NCBI GenBank assembly: GCA_015069385.1
Contig: SVIS01000008.1
Coordinates: 1 to 59,230, forward strand
DNA length: 59,230 nt
Direction: 5' to 3'
DNA from: Clostridiales bacterium
GTDB taxonomy: Bacteria; Bacillota; Clostridia; Christensenellales; UBA1242
The notes under the pieces: generated by a model
What the model saw: only the letters and a program-made list of their open reading frames with translations
What the model was told of the DNA's origin: nothing
Database searches by the model: none
In this document: in pieces, positions 42,192 through 52,026 of the stretch
Numbering within the stretch: position 1 is the stretch's first letter
How the letters are laid out: each line of letters opens with the position of its first letter
Made by a program: the position numbers and the translations under genes

Positions 42192-42225
42192 AAAACTGTA
42201 AAAATTGATTAATTTTTGCAGTTTT
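42192..42225 (+). terminator. Intrinsic terminator
   Basis: The stem AAAACTGTAAAAATT / AATTTTTGCAGTTTT (one G-U pair, 4-nt loop) is followed by TT. Confidence 0.8.
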
Positions 42226-42277
42226 TTAATAATTGCCGTAAAAGGTTTTTGCTAAATTAAAAATATTAATAAAATAA

Positions 42278-42306
42278 TTGAAAAATATGGCATTAAATGA
42301 TATACT
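42278..42306 (+). promoter_or_regulatory. Promoter of leuS
   Basis: TTGAAA (42278-42283), a 17-nt spacer and TATACT (42301-42306) with a TG extension. The leader is about 16-20 nt, so no T-box leader is present. Confidence 0.65.
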
Positions 42307-42328
42307 TTTAATTATTTGGAGGAAATAA

Positions 42329-44734
42329 ATGTACGATTTTAAACAGATAGAAGAAAAATGGCAAAAGAAATGGGAAAATGATGCAAGGTTAAAGGCTATT
42401 GATTTTCACCCAACCAAACCAAAATTTTATGTTTTGTATGAGTTTTATAATATTAGTGGAAATCTTCATATGGGGCATTTAAAAGGCACTGTTCCGGCAG
42501 ATGCTCTTGCTAGATATAAACGTTTAAAAGGTTATAACGTGTTATTTCCTATTGGTGGTGACTCGTTTGGTCTTCCAGCCGAAAATGCTGCAATTAAGCA
42601 TGGCATTAATCCACATAAATTTGTTGAAGATGGAATGAAAACCGTTTTAAATCAGTCTAAACAATTAGGTCTTTCATTTGATTGGGATAGAACTATTTGC
42701 ACAAGTGACCCAGATTATTATAAATGGACTCAGTGGATATTTAAAGAACTTTACAATCATGGCAAAGCATATAAACAAAAAGGTGTTGTAAACTTTTGTC
42801 CTACTTGCCAAACAGTTCTTTCTAATGAAGATTCTCAGGGTGGTAAATGTGACCGTTGTGGTAGCGATGTTGTTCAAGTAAATCGTAATGTTTGGTTTTT
42901 AAAAATGAAAGAATATAGCGAAAAATTACTTGGCAATGTTGAGCGCATTGATATGGCAGAACATTTAAAAGAGGCTCAAAGAAATTGGATTGGCAAAAGC
43001 GAAGGCATACAATTAAAACTTGATATTGTTGATGAAAATAATACCAAAATTGAAAATTTAGAAATTTATACAACTTGTATTGAAACTGTTTATGGAATAA
43101 CTTTTGTTGTTTTAGCACCAGAAAATAATTTAATTGAAAAATTAAGTTCATATATTAAAAATATTGATGAAGTAAAAGAATATCAAATAAAAACTTCATA
43201 TAAAAGTGAATTTGACAGGCTTAGTCAAGTTAAAGACAAAACTGGTTGCCAATTAAAAGGACTTTATGCAATTAACCCAATTACTAAAGCAAAAGTTCCA
43301 ATGTATATTGCTGATTTTGTATTAAGCGGTTATGGCACTGGTGCTGTTATGGCTGTTCCTAGTCATGATCAACGTGATTATGAATTTGCTAAAGCATTTA
43401 ATATCCCTATGATTCAAGTAATTGACGGCGATACTTCTACTTCGGCTGTAGAAAAAGCCGAATATTTAGAAAAAAATAGCACAATGTTGAACTCTGCAGA
43501 ATTTACTGGTATGCCTGTTTTAACAGCTAAACAAAAAATTGCTGACATGGTAATAGAAAAAGGCTATGGCAAAAAACAAGTAAACTATAAAATGCAAGAC
43601 TGGTCGTTTAATCGTCAACGTTATTGGGGTGAACCATTCCCTATTGTATTCTGCGACAAATGCGGCATTGTTGCGCTTGATGATAAAGATTTGCCTTTAA
43701 CTTTACCACAAACTAACGATTATATGCCAAACGAAAATGGTGACTCACCTATTTCTAAAATAGATAGTTTTGTAAACTGCACTTGTCCAAAGTGTGGTGG
43801 CAAAGCAAAACGTGAAACCGATACAATGCCAAACTGGGCAGGTTCTAGTTGGTATTGGCTTCGTTATGTTGACCCACACAATAAAAACGCACTTGCAGAC
43901 TTTGAAAAATTAAAATATTGGGGAAGCGTTGACGTTTATACTGGTGGAACTGAACATATTACACGCCATGTACTTTATGCTTTCTTCTGGCAAAATTTCT
44001 TATATGAAATTGGTGCGGTTCCAACACGTGACCCATTTATAAGAAAAATGGGTAGTGGCTTAATACTAGATGATGAAGGCAAAAAAATGAGCAAAAGTTC
44101 AAAAAATGGTGTATCGCCATTAGAAGTTATTAATAAATATGGCTCAGATGTTGCTCGTATGCACTTACACTTTTTGGCTGGTTATGAAGATAATTGCCAA
44201 TGGACTTTTAAAGGCATTGAAGGTATTGTAAACTTTTTAGATAAAGTTTGGAAGTTGCCAGAAATAATTAAAGGCGATGGAATTTCTAAAGAGCACGAAG
44301 TTGAACTTAATGTATTAATTAAAAAAGCATCAAGCGATTACGAAAATTTAAAATTAAATACTTGTATTTCTGCTTGCATGATATTTGTTAAAAAGATTAA
44401 AGAAGATGGGTTTATTACAAAAGAAGAATTAAGACAATTCTTGCTTGTGTTAAATCCTCTTGCACCGCATATTACAAGCGAAATGTATGAAAGAGTATTT
44501 GGTAAAGACCTTCTTGACCAAACTTTCCCAGAATATGATGAAAGTAAAACTGTTAAAAAAGAAATTAATTTGCCTGTTCAAGTTAATGGTAAAATGAAAG
44601 GTACAATTTTAGTTGACACTACTGCGCCTAAAGAGCAAATTGAACAAATGGCTATAGATTTTGTAAAAGTAGAAAAAGAGCAAGTTAAAAAAATAATATT
44701 TGTACCGGGGCGAATTATAAATTTAATTGTTTAA
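42329..44734 (+). CDS. leuS: Leucyl-tRNA synthetase
   Basis: The 801-aa class I synthetase has the HIGH-type motif 'NLHMGHLKGTVPADALARYK', the CP1 editing domain with 'GTGAVMAVPSHDQRDYEFA', a zinc-finger-like 'CPTCQTVLSNEDSQGGKCDRCG', the signature 'KMSKSSKNGV', and a C-terminal 'GRIINLIV'. It charges tRNA-Leu and hydrolyses misacylated products. GGAGG precedes the ATG. argS follows after 75 nt with a hairpin between. Confidence 0.98.
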   Translation: MYDFKQIEEKWQKKWENDARLKAIDFHPTKPKFYVLYEFYNISGNLHMGHLKGTVPADALARYKRLKGYNVLFPIGGDSFGLPAENAAIKHGINPHKFVEDGMKTVLNQSKQLGLSFDWDRTICTSDPDYYKWTQWIFKELYNHGKAYKQKGVVNFCPTCQTVLSNEDSQGGKCDRCGSDVVQVNRNVWFLKMKEYSEKLLGNVERIDMAEHLKEAQRNWIGKSEGIQLKLDIVDENNTKIENLEIYTTCIETVYGITFVVLAPENNLIEKLSSYIKNIDEVKEYQIKTSYKSEFDRLSQVKDKTGCQLKGLYAINPITKAKVPMYIADFVLSGYGTGAVMAVPSHDQRDYEFAKAFNIPMIQVIDGDTSTSAVEKAEYLEKNSTMLNSAEFTGMPVLTAKQKIADMVIEKGYGKKQVNYKMQDWSFNRQRYWGEPFPIVFCDKCGIVALDDKDLPLTLPQTNDYMPNENGDSPISKIDSFVNCTCPKCGGKAKRETDTMPNWAGSSWYWLRYVDPHNKNALADFEKLKYWGSVDVYTGGTEHITRHVLYAFFWQNFLYEIGAVPTRDPFIRKMGSGLILDDEGKKMSKSSKNGVSPLEVINKYGSDVARMHLHFLAGYEDNCQWTFKGIEGIVNFLDKVWKLPEIIKGDGISKEHEVELNVLIKKASSDYENLKLNTCISACMIFVKKIKEDGFITKEELRQFLLVLNPLAPHITSEMYERVFGKDLLDQTFPEYDESKTVKKEINLPVQVNGKMKGTILVDTTAPKEQIEQMAIDFVKVEKEQVKKIIFVPGRIINLIV

Positions 44735-44756
44735 AATTGTCGAATAAAGTAAATAA

Positions 44757-44790
44757 TTTAGGCTTGCATTTATTTATTGGCGAGCCTAAA
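44757..44790 (+). terminator. Hairpin between leuS and argS
   Basis: The stem TTTAGGCTTGC / GCGAGCCTAAA (one G-U pair, 12-nt loop) is followed by AATTAATTTTT. It may be a weak terminator or an mRNA-stabilising structure, since argS has no obvious separate promoter. Confidence 0.55.
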
Positions 44791-44809
44791 ATTAATTTTT
44801 GGAGATTTT

Positions 44810-46489
44810 ATGGATTTTAAAAAGATTATTGCAAATAGCATAAACTACCAAGGTTTAGACCAAGAAAATATTATAAACAGCATTATTTTAACACCAGATG
44901 CTAATTTTGGTGATTATAGCCTACCTTGTTTTCCTTTTGCAAAAGTTTTAAGAAAAAGCCCTGTTGTTATTGCACAAGAAATTGCACAAAGTTTAAACGA
45001 ATGTGACTTAATTGAAAAAGTAGATGTTGTTAATGGTTATTTAAATTTCTATTTAAACAAAGCAAAAATATCTGAAAATTTAATCGAAAATTGTCAAAAT
45101 TTGTTTAAAAATAAAGAAAAAAATAACAAGGTTGTATGTTTAGACTACTCTTCTGTTAATCTTGCAAAATACATGCATATTGGGCATTGGAATACAACTA
45201 TTTTAGGCGAGGCTCTTGCAAGACTATATGAAAACCAAGGCTATAAGGCTGTAAGAATGAATTATATTGGTGACTATGGCTTGCCTTTTGGCAAAATGGT
45301 TTATGCATTTAAAACATGGGGCAACAAACAAGAAGTAGAAAAACGTGGTATCGATGCTCTTCAAGAATTATATGTTAAGTTTTGTGCTAATGAAAGCGAA
45401 GAGTTACTAACATTAGCAAGAGAAATTAGCAAAAAGATTGAAGAAAAAGATGCTGAAGTTTATCCAATATATGAGTGGTTTATAGATATATCTAAAAAAG
45501 AAGCAAAAAGGCTTTTAGATAAAGTTGGTATTACTTTTGATACTTGGCGTGGCGAAAGTTATTATAACGATAAAATGGAGCCTATTATTGAAGAAATAAA
45601 AAATAGCGGTTTTGGAAAAGTAAGCGAAGGTGCATTTATTGTAGATTTAAATGAATATAACATGGGCGTTTCGGTTATTCAAAGAGCCGATGGTGCAAGT
45701 TTGTATGTAACACGTGATTTAGCGGCACTGGATGATAGATATAAAACATATAACTTTGATGAAATGATTTATGTTACTGCGGTTCAACAATGTAATCATT
45801 TTGAAAAACTATTTAAAATATGTGAACTTTTAAATAAGCCATATGCGAATAAACTTTATCATGCAAGTTATGGTATGTTCTCTATGCCAGAGGGCAAAAT
45901 AGCCTCACGAAAAGGCAAACAGGCTTTATTTGAAGATATGCTAACCCAAGCCGAGCAAAAAATCTTTGATGCATTTACAAACAAAAGTTTTACTGAAGAA
46001 CAAAAACGTGTACTTGCTAAAAAAATTGGTAAAAGTGCAGTTGCATTTAGTATTTTAAAGGTTGACAGAATTAAAGATAAAGTATATGATGCCGACCTTG
46101 CAACAAACTTTAACGGCGAAACAGCACCATATATTGAATATACTTATGCAAGGTGTAATAGCATAGTTAAAAAAGCAAGTAAAGAAATTTTAAATGCAAA
46201 TGCAGACTACTCTTGTTTGCCATATGCTGATATGTTTGATATTATTAAATCAATTAATAATATAGATAAAACAATTGAAAGTGCGTTTGAAAATAAAGAG
46301 CCAAGTATACTCGCCCGTGAAGTTATATCTATTTGTAAAAACTTTAATAAATTTTATGGTGCTCACAAGGTTGTAGATACTGAAAATGTAGAAAAATCTA
46401 AAGCATTAATTAATTTTGTTAATTTAATAAAATCATGTCTTGCTTACACAATGCCACTACTTTGCATTGAAATTGTAGAAGAAATGTAA
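44810..46489 (+). CDS. argS: Arginyl-tRNA synthetase
   Basis: I start at ATG 44810 (559 aa), which has GGAG 6 nt upstream; the longer ORF start at 44777 lies in the hairpin. Motifs are 'NLAKYMHIGHWNTTILGEALARLY', 'MNYIGDYGLPFGKM', 'SRKGKQALFEDML' in place of KMSKS, as in most ArgRS, and the anticodon-binding C-terminal helices. It charges tRNA-Arg. Probably expressed partly from the leuS promoter. Confidence 0.97.
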   Translation: MDFKKIIANSINYQGLDQENIINSIILTPDANFGDYSLPCFPFAKVLRKSPVVIAQEIAQSLNECDLIEKVDVVNGYLNFYLNKAKISENLIENCQNLFKNKEKNNKVVCLDYSSVNLAKYMHIGHWNTTILGEALARLYENQGYKAVRMNYIGDYGLPFGKMVYAFKTWGNKQEVEKRGIDALQELYVKFCANESEELLTLAREISKKIEEKDAEVYPIYEWFIDISKKEAKRLLDKVGITFDTWRGESYYNDKMEPIIEEIKNSGFGKVSEGAFIVDLNEYNMGVSVIQRADGASLYVTRDLAALDDRYKTYNFDEMIYVTAVQQCNHFEKLFKICELLNKPYANKLYHASYGMFSMPEGKIASRKGKQALFEDMLTQAEQKIFDAFTNKSFTEEQKRVLAKKIGKSAVAFSILKVDRIKDKVYDADLATNFNGETAPYIEYTYARCNSIVKKASKEILNANADYSCLPYADMFDIIKSINNIDKTIESAFENKEPSILAREVISICKNFNKFYGAHKVVDTENVEKSKALINFVNLIKSCLAYTMPLLCIEIVEEM

Positions 46490-46516
46490 AAAAAGCACTT
46501 TTAAAGTGCTTTTTTT
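46490..46516. terminator. Bidirectional terminator
   Basis: The stem AAAAAGCACTT / AAGTGCTTTTT lies between argS and the convergent peptidase gene. Confidence 0.85.
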
Positions 46517-47234
46517 AATTATTTAAAATAGATATATTACCATTTTTTAATAAATACATTTTTCCAAATAACTCAACTTTATCGCCTTGTTGTATTATAT
46601 AACTTCTGTCAGGTAAACCTATTAAAGGCATTTTGTTGCTATCGGGCAATAGAATATCTTGTAACATTTTTGTTCCATCACTAAACTTTAATGTTTCAAA
46701 AAATTGAAAGTGAGGTATAACATTAATATTTGTAAATGCAAGGCCTTTTAAAATTCTGTTAAAGTTTTTGTCTTTATGCTCGCCTTCTACTTCTGGAATA
46801 CAATAAACATTATCTGCCATGTTCATTGCCCCACCGCTTGCACCTATAACAACACCATTAAAATCTTTTAATAATTCTTTTAAGTTAAGTTCATTAATAA
46901 ATGCATTACCTGTTGGTAAATGTCCACCAAATAAATTAATAACTGTGGCTTTTTTAATATATTCTTTTAAATTATGTTTATTTTCATTATTAACATAAAT
47001 ATATTCATCAAAAGGTATGCCTGACATTAAAAAACTTTCTCTTGTTATTTTATTTGGGTCAGGGTCACTATTGTATGGTTTGCCAGCAATAATAACCATA
47101 CATTTTCTGTTAGTAAAATATTTTTTTAAATTGTCTAAAAAACCATTTTCGTTATCAATTATTCTTGCTGTTTTATTACCATTTTCATCTTTGTTGTAAG
47201 TTGTAAAACTAGATGATAAAATTAAAGTTCTCAT
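46515..47234 (-). CDS. Peptidase S51-like protein (dipeptidase E / cyanophycinase family)
   Basis: The 239-aa protein has the class I glutamine-amidotransferase-like fold of S51 peptidases, with 'LFGGHLPTGNAFI' and the nucleophile elbow 'VIGASGGAMNMAD' (Ser in place of Cys), then 'NVIPHFQFFETLKF' containing the probable catalytic His. Likely cleaves small Asp-type dipeptides or a related substrate; the specificity is not readable. GGAAAT serves as RBS. Confidence 0.82.
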   Translation of the reverse strand: MRTLILSSSFTTYNKDENGNKTARIIDNENGFLDNLKKYFTNRKCMVIIAGKPYNSDPDPNKITRESFLMSGIPFDEYIYVNNENKHNLKEYIKKATVINLFGGHLPTGNAFINELNLKELLKDFNGVVIGASGGAMNMADNVYCIPEVEGEHKDKNFNRILKGLAFTNINVIPHFQFFETLKFSDGTKMLQDILLPDSNKMPLIGLPDRSYIIQQGDKVELFGKMYLLKNGNISILNN

Positions 47235-47249
47235 ATTATTTCCTTTATT

Positions 47250-49325
47250 TTAAGAAACCTTATCAAACTGGCTATTATATAATTCTGCATAAAAACCATT
47301 TTGGGCTAGTAATTGTTCGTGGTTGCCGCTTTCAATAATGTCGCCGTCTTTCATAACAAGAATTAAGTTAGCATTTTTAATTGTAGATAAGCGGTGTGCA
47401 ATTACAATAGAAGTTCTGCCTGTCATAAGTTTATCCATAGCAACTTGAATAAGTTCTTCTGTTCGTGTATCTACCGAACTTGTCGCTTCATCTAAAATAA
47501 GTATAGGAGCATTAGACACCATTGCTCTTGCAATAGTTAAAAGTTGCTTTTGACCTGCCGATACATTAGCATCTTCGTTTAAATAAGTATTATAGCCTTC
47601 AGGTAATGTTGAAATAAAGTGATGAACTCCGGCTGTCTTACAAGCATTTATTACTTGTTCATCGGTTATGCCTTGTTTGTTAAAAATAATATTTTCTTTA
47701 ATTGTGCCTTCGAATAGCCAAGTATCTTGAAGAACCATACAAAATAAATTATGAATATTTTCACGTGTGAGTGATTTTGTAGGAACACCATCAATTAATA
47801 TATCACCATAATATCCAATACCAAGATTACAATTTAATCTTTTATCAATATTATTGCCTTTTAATACATCAATTTTAATATCAAGCCTTTTATCATCAGT
47901 AAGCATATTAAAGTTTTGGTCAAATTTAATATTTATTTCTTTTGGAAATTTTTCAGCAATTTCTGGTTTTAAAACATAATCGGTTTTTTCGTTATTAATC
48001 ATTAATCTATTTTTGTTATCAACAAGAAGTCTTATAGATTTTCCATTATCAAAAATTTTATGATCGGTTAATTTGCCATTTACTATAAGTCTTGGTTGAT
48101 TAAGTTCGTAAAACCGCATTAATAAATTTACCATTGTGGTTTTACCTGCACCTGTTGGACCAACAATTGCAACCTTTTGCCCATGTTTAATATCTGCTGA
48201 GAAATTTTTTATAATTGTACGCTCTGAGTCATAGCCAAATCTTATATTTCTAAAAGATATATTTCCTTGGGAATTATTAAGTTTAACATTTTTTTGGCTT
48301 TCGTCTAATAATTCTTCTTGTTCTAAAAATTCAAAAACTCTATAACTTGCTGCTCCGCAAGATTGCAAACTACTCATGCCCTGAGCAATTTGAGATAGAG
48401 GTTGCGTAAATAACCTTACATACACCAAAAATGCAACAATTGTGCCTATTTCTATTTTTCCATTTACAACTAAAAGTGCACCAGCAATACACACAGCCAA
48501 GTAGCCAAGATTAGAAATAAAACTCATAAGTGGCATCATAAGCCCTGATAAAAAGTGGGCTGTTTTTCCACATTTTCTTAAATTTTGATTAATTTCATTA
48601 AATTGTGAAAATAACTTTTTCTCTGCATTATAGGCTTTTACAACATTGTGTCCTGAATAAACTTCTTCTATATGACCATTAATTTGACCAATTAGTTGTT
48701 GATTTTTAACAAAATATTTTTGTGAAAAACCAGCTATAATAAACATGAAAATAAAACCAATTATTGAAGAAATTATTGCAACTAAAGCCATAATCCAGTT
48801 GGTTATAAACATCATAAGAATAGAGCCTAAAAATAGTACAATGGCAGAAACTAAACTTGTAATGCTTTGATTTAGTGTTGAGGCAATTGCATCGACATCA
48901 TTAATTGCAAGCGAAATTGTATCACCTGTTTGATGAGAGTCGAAATATTTAAGTGGAAGTTTATTAATTTTGCTTGCAATATTTTTTCTAAGTCCGTTTG
49001 CTACTTTTTGAGTAACAGTTCCCATTATATAACCTTGAGTATAAGAAAGAATAATGCTAAATGCATAAAATGCGACCAAAGTTAGACCAATTGTAGTCAC
49101 AAGTTTTAAGTCAATTCCGGTTACAACACCCGCAGTAATGGCATTTGTTAATTGTTTTAATTTATCTGGACCAATTAATGTAAATATTGTTCCAGCAACT
49201 GCAGCAACAAGAGCAATTATTATTGCTTTTAAGTTAGGTTTGCAAAATTTAATTAATTTGCCGTAGGTTTCGGAGAACTTATGATTATTTTTTTCGGCAA
49301 CTTTCATTTTCATTGGACCTGCCAT
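47250..49325 (-). CDS. ABC exporter half-transporter with an insertion in the ATPase domain
   Basis: I start at ATG 49325 (691 aa), with GGAGGAG upstream. A six-TM domain (about 35-320) is followed by the nucleotide-binding domain with Walker A 'GPTGAGKTTM' (389-398), Q-loop 'VLQDTWLFEG', signature 'VSAGQKQLL' and Walker B 'ILILDEATSSVD'. Between Walker A and the Q-loop, an extra stretch of about 97 residues (409-505) splits the usual 'MRFYE...GDILIDG' strand. It pairs with the gene upstream as a heterodimeric multidrug-type exporter. Confidence 0.93.
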   Translation of the reverse strand: MAGPMKMKVAEKNNHKFSETYGKLIKFCKPNLKAIIIALVAAVAGTIFTLIGPDKLKQLTNAITAGVVTGIDLKLVTTIGLTLVAFYAFSIILSYTQGYIMGTVTQKVANGLRKNIASKINKLPLKYFDSHQTGDTISLAINDVDAIASTLNQSITSLVSAIVLFLGSILMMFITNWIMALVAIISSIIGFIFMFIIAGFSQKYFVKNQQLIGQINGHIEEVYSGHNVVKAYNAEKKLFSQFNEINQNLRKCGKTAHFLSGLMMPLMSFISNLGYLAVCIAGALLVVNGKIEIGTIVAFLVYVRLFTQPLSQIAQGMSSLQSCGAASYRVFEFLEQEELLDESQKNVKLNNSQGNISFRNIRFGYDSERTIIKNFSADIKHGQKVAIVGPTGAGKTTMVNLLMRFYELNQPRLIVNGKLTDHKIFDNGKSIRLLVDNKNRLMINNEKTDYVLKPEIAEKFPKEINIKFDQNFNMLTDDKRLDIKIDVLKGNNIDKRLNCNLGIGYYGDILIDGVPTKSLTRENIHNLFCMVLQDTWLFEGTIKENIIFNKQGITDEQVINACKTAGVHHFISTLPEGYNTYLNEDANVSAGQKQLLTIARAMVSNAPILILDEATSSVDTRTEELIQVAMDKLMTGRTSIVIAHRLSTIKNANLILVMKDGDIIESGNHEQLLAQNGFYAELYNSQFDKVS

Positions 49326-49326
49326 A

Positions 49327-51078
49327 TTATAACTCCTCCTTTGATAATTGTGATAAAGCAATTTCTTTATAAACTGGGCAAGATTTTAAAAGTTGCTCAT
49401 GTTTACCCATGCCAACTATTTTGCCTTCTGATAGCACTATAATTTTATCGGCATTTCTTATTGTACCTATTCTTTGTGCAACAATAAAAGTAATAGAGTC
49501 TTTAGTATATTTAACAAGTTCTTCTCTAAGTTTTTTATCGGTTTTATAATCTAGTGCCGAGAAAGAATCATCAAAAATATATAACTCGGGTTTTCGTGCA
49601 ATGGCTCTTGCAATTGCAAGCCTTTGTTTTTGTCCTCCCGAAAAATTAGTTCCATTTTGGGCTACGTTATAGTTAATTTTATGTGGTAAATTTTCTACAA
49701 AATCTTTTGCTTGTGCAATTTCTAATGCCTGATAAATGTCATCTTGTGTTATTTCTTGTTTATTGCTTTCACCAAAATCAATATTGTATTTAATATCACC
49801 CGAGAATAAAACAGCCTTTTGAGCAATATACCCTATTTTGTTATGTAACATTTCTAGAGGATAATCTTTAATATTTACACCATCTATGTAAATTGCACCC
49901 TCGGTAGCATCGTAAAAGCGGGGGATTAAATTAATAAGGGTGCTTTTGCCACTACCGGTAGAACCAATAAAAGCAATAACTTCGCCAGCCTTGGCCGTAA
50001 ATGAAATATTTTTTAACACATATTCGCTAGCATCTGGATATTTAAAACCAACATTATCGAAAACCACTTCGCCTTTATTAATAGGAACATATTGTAGTTG
50101 ACCATTTTGTATGCATTCTTTTGTTTCTAAAACTTCGTTAACTCTTTTTGCAGAAACAGAAGCCCTAGGAAGCATTACAAAAAGCATGATTAGCATCATA
50201 AAAGCGGAAACCACTTGCATAGCGTACGATGAATAAGTAATCATGTCGGCAAGAAGGGTTGCTTTTTCTGCTAGTGGTGCACCATTTATTAAGTATGCTC
50301 CAATCCAGTAAATGGCAAGAGATAAACCATTCATAACAAGCATCATGCCCGGTTGCATAACAGCCATAAGCCTAGTTGTAAATAAATATGTTTTTGTTAA
50401 AGAGTTATTTGCATTTGCAAACTTATCTTCGGTAAATTTTTCTGCATTATATGCTCTAATAACCCTAACGCCAGTTAAGTTTTCACGTGTTGCTTTATTA
50501 AGGTCATCGGTTTGTTTTTGTACTTTTTTAAATTTTGGTAATGCAAAAATCAAAACAGTTGTAAGAAGTGCCGCCATAACAAACACCGCAATGCCGGTTG
50601 TTAAAGACCATTGCCAATTTTTGCCAGATATTTTAATTATTGACCAGACTGCTAAAATTGGAGCTTTAATTAAAACTTGCAAGCCCATTGTAATTGTTTG
50701 TTGTACTTGAGTTATATCGTTTGTTGAGCGAGTAATTAAACTAGCAGTAGAAAAGTTATTTATTTCTTCCATAGAAAAGCCTTGTATTTTAGAGTAAACA
50801 AGTTCTCTAAGCCTGCTAGAAAGATTAGATGCCAATGTTGCTGCAATATAGCCAACACCTATAGCCGAAACCAAACTACCTAAAGCACATAAAATCATCA
50901 TACCGCCTGTTTGCCAAACTTGTGACATTTGAACTGACGGCGATTGAATTAATATGGTTATTTCGCCCATATAGTCAGGTAATTTTAAGTCTAACCATAC
51001 TTGAATAAAAATAAGTCCTACTGTAAGTAAAACCATTAACCATTCTTGTTTTGTTATTTTTTTTAATATTTTAAACAT
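49327..51078 (-). CDS. ABC exporter half-transporter
   Basis: I start at ATG 51078 (583 aa), with GGAGG upstream. It has six TM helices, then an ATPase domain with Walker A 'GSTGSGKSTLINLIPRFYD', signature 'NFSGGQKQRLAIARA' and Walker B-like 'LYIFDDSFSALD', in which the catalytic Glu after the Walker B Asp is replaced by Asp. That marks the degenerate ATP site of heterodimeric exporters. The stop is 1 nt from the partner's ATG (TAATATG). Regulated by the divergent TetR gene, by position. Confidence 0.94.
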   Translation of the reverse strand: MFKILKKITKQEWLMVLLTVGLIFIQVWLDLKLPDYMGEITILIQSPSVQMSQVWQTGGMMILCALGSLVSAIGVGYIAATLASNLSSRLRELVYSKIQGFSMEEINNFSTASLITRSTNDITQVQQTITMGLQVLIKAPILAVWSIIKISGKNWQWSLTTGIAVFVMAALLTTVLIFALPKFKKVQKQTDDLNKATRENLTGVRVIRAYNAEKFTEDKFANANNSLTKTYLFTTRLMAVMQPGMMLVMNGLSLAIYWIGAYLINGAPLAEKATLLADMITYSSYAMQVVSAFMMLIMLFVMLPRASVSAKRVNEVLETKECIQNGQLQYVPINKGEVVFDNVGFKYPDASEYVLKNISFTAKAGEVIAFIGSTGSGKSTLINLIPRFYDATEGAIYIDGVNIKDYPLEMLHNKIGYIAQKAVLFSGDIKYNIDFGESNKQEITQDDIYQALEIAQAKDFVENLPHKINYNVAQNGTNFSGGQKQRLAIARAIARKPELYIFDDSFSALDYKTDKKLREELVKYTKDSITFIVAQRIGTIRNADKIIVLSEGKIVGMGKHEQLLKSCPVYKEIALSQLSKEEL

Positions 51079-51136
51079 TACTTGCCTCCAAAATGCACCA
51101 AATATATTTTTATGCATTAATTATGCCATTTGTTAA

Positions 51137-51166
51137 ATTATAAAAAATTATGTTTTAATATGTAAA
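51137..51166 (-). promoter_or_regulatory. Second candidate promoter of the ABC operon
   Basis: On the minus strand TTTACA (51161-51166), an 18-nt spacer and TATAAT (51137-51142), nearer to the start at 51078 than the promoter that overlaps the operator. Confidence 0.5.
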
Positions 51167-51242
51167 GTCTTTTAAAATAAAATCTATATTTTTTTACATT
51201 TATTTCTAATATTAGAACATAATTTATTAATTAAATTTTATA

Positions 51243-51311
51243 TTGACAAATTTCTTTTTTAAAAACTATAATAGTATATGCAACTAAAGTTACTTTGTCA
51301 ACTATAGTTGA
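51243..51311. promoter_or_regulatory. Face-to-face divergent promoters with palindromic operator
   Basis: The plus promoter is TTGACA (51243-51248), 18 nt, TATAAT (51267-51272), reading to the TetR gene. The minus promoter is TTGACA (51296-51301), 17 nt, TATACT (51273-51278), reading to the ABC genes. The two -10 boxes abut. The perfect 14-bp palindrome TCAACTATAGTTGA (51298-51311) overlaps the minus -35 box. Further CAACTA half-sites lie at 51281, 51341 and inverted near 51356. This is a natural TetR operator; the rest of the 302-nt gap shows nothing else. Confidence 0.7.
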
Positions 51312-51380
51312 AAAACTAAATTAAAAAATTGTTGTTTATTCAACTAAAAATAAATTTAGTTATTAATACGGAGAATTTAT

Positions 51381-51932
51381 ATGGAAGATTTAAGAATAAT
51401 AAAAACTAAAAAGGCAATAAAAGATGCGTTTATTGCCGAAAGAAAAACTAAAGAATTAAATGAAATAAGGGTAAAAACTATTTGCGAAAATGCAATTATA
51501 AATAAGTCTACTTTTTATAAACATTATACAGACATAATTGATTTATCTAATAAACTTCAAGAAGAAGCAATAGATGCTTTTGTAGATGATTTTGAACATA
51601 AAGACAAAATTTTTTCTAATCCCATTTTATTTATTAAAGATTTTGAAAAAGTTCTATCTAAACATTTTGCGTATATTTATGTTTTATTTAAAGATGATGT
51701 ATCTAATGAAAATATATTTAAAATGCTTTTTAAAGTGAAAGAAAAACTTTTTGCGGTTTATGAAGATTTTGCCAGCGACACCGAAAAAGAAATATTGTTA
51801 TCTTTTGTTATGAGTGGCACGTTTCAAACTTTAGCAACGATAAAATTTAAACAATATAAAAATGAAAATGAATGTTATAAAAAAATTGAAGAAATAATTA
51901 ATATTATTTCTGAAAAATATTTAAAAATATAA
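51381..51932 (+). CDS. TetR/AcrR-family transcriptional regulator
   Basis: The 183-aa protein has the N-terminal TetR HTH ('IRVKTICENAIINKSTFYKHYTDI' at about 27-50) and an α-helical ligand-binding domain with a TetR C-terminal-like end. It is divergent from the ABC exporter pair and probably represses both itself and the exporter through the palindrome at 51298. The inducing ligand is unknown. Confidence 0.9.
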   Translation: MEDLRIIKTKKAIKDAFIAERKTKELNEIRVKTICENAIINKSTFYKHYTDIIDLSNKLQEEAIDAFVDDFEHKDKIFSNPILFIKDFEKVLSKHFAYIYVLFKDDVSNENIFKMLFKVKEKLFAVYEDFASDTEKEILLSFVMSGTFQTLATIKFKQYKNENECYKKIEEIINIISEKYLKI

Positions 51933-51977
51933 AAAAATATATAATTTTATTGCAAATTAAATGCTTTTTAAGTAAAT

Positions 51978-52014
51978 AAAAAATACAAGTAATAAAGAAT
52001 TTCTTGTATTTTTT
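51978..52014. terminator. Bidirectional terminator between TetR and trpS
   Basis: The stem AAAAAATACAAG / CTTGTATTTTTT with a 13-nt loop and T/A flanks. Confidence 0.8.
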
Positions 52015-52026
52015 TATTTATTATTT

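Noticed and set aside
42160-42328. T-box leader before leuS (also argS and trpS)
   Set aside because: The promoter is within 30 nt of leuS, and no specifier stem or conserved T-box sequence was seen in any of the three leaders.
42822-43151. ORF of 109 aa on the minus strand
   Set aside because: Antisense to leuS, with no RBS and an implausible Phe/Gln/Tyr-rich composition.
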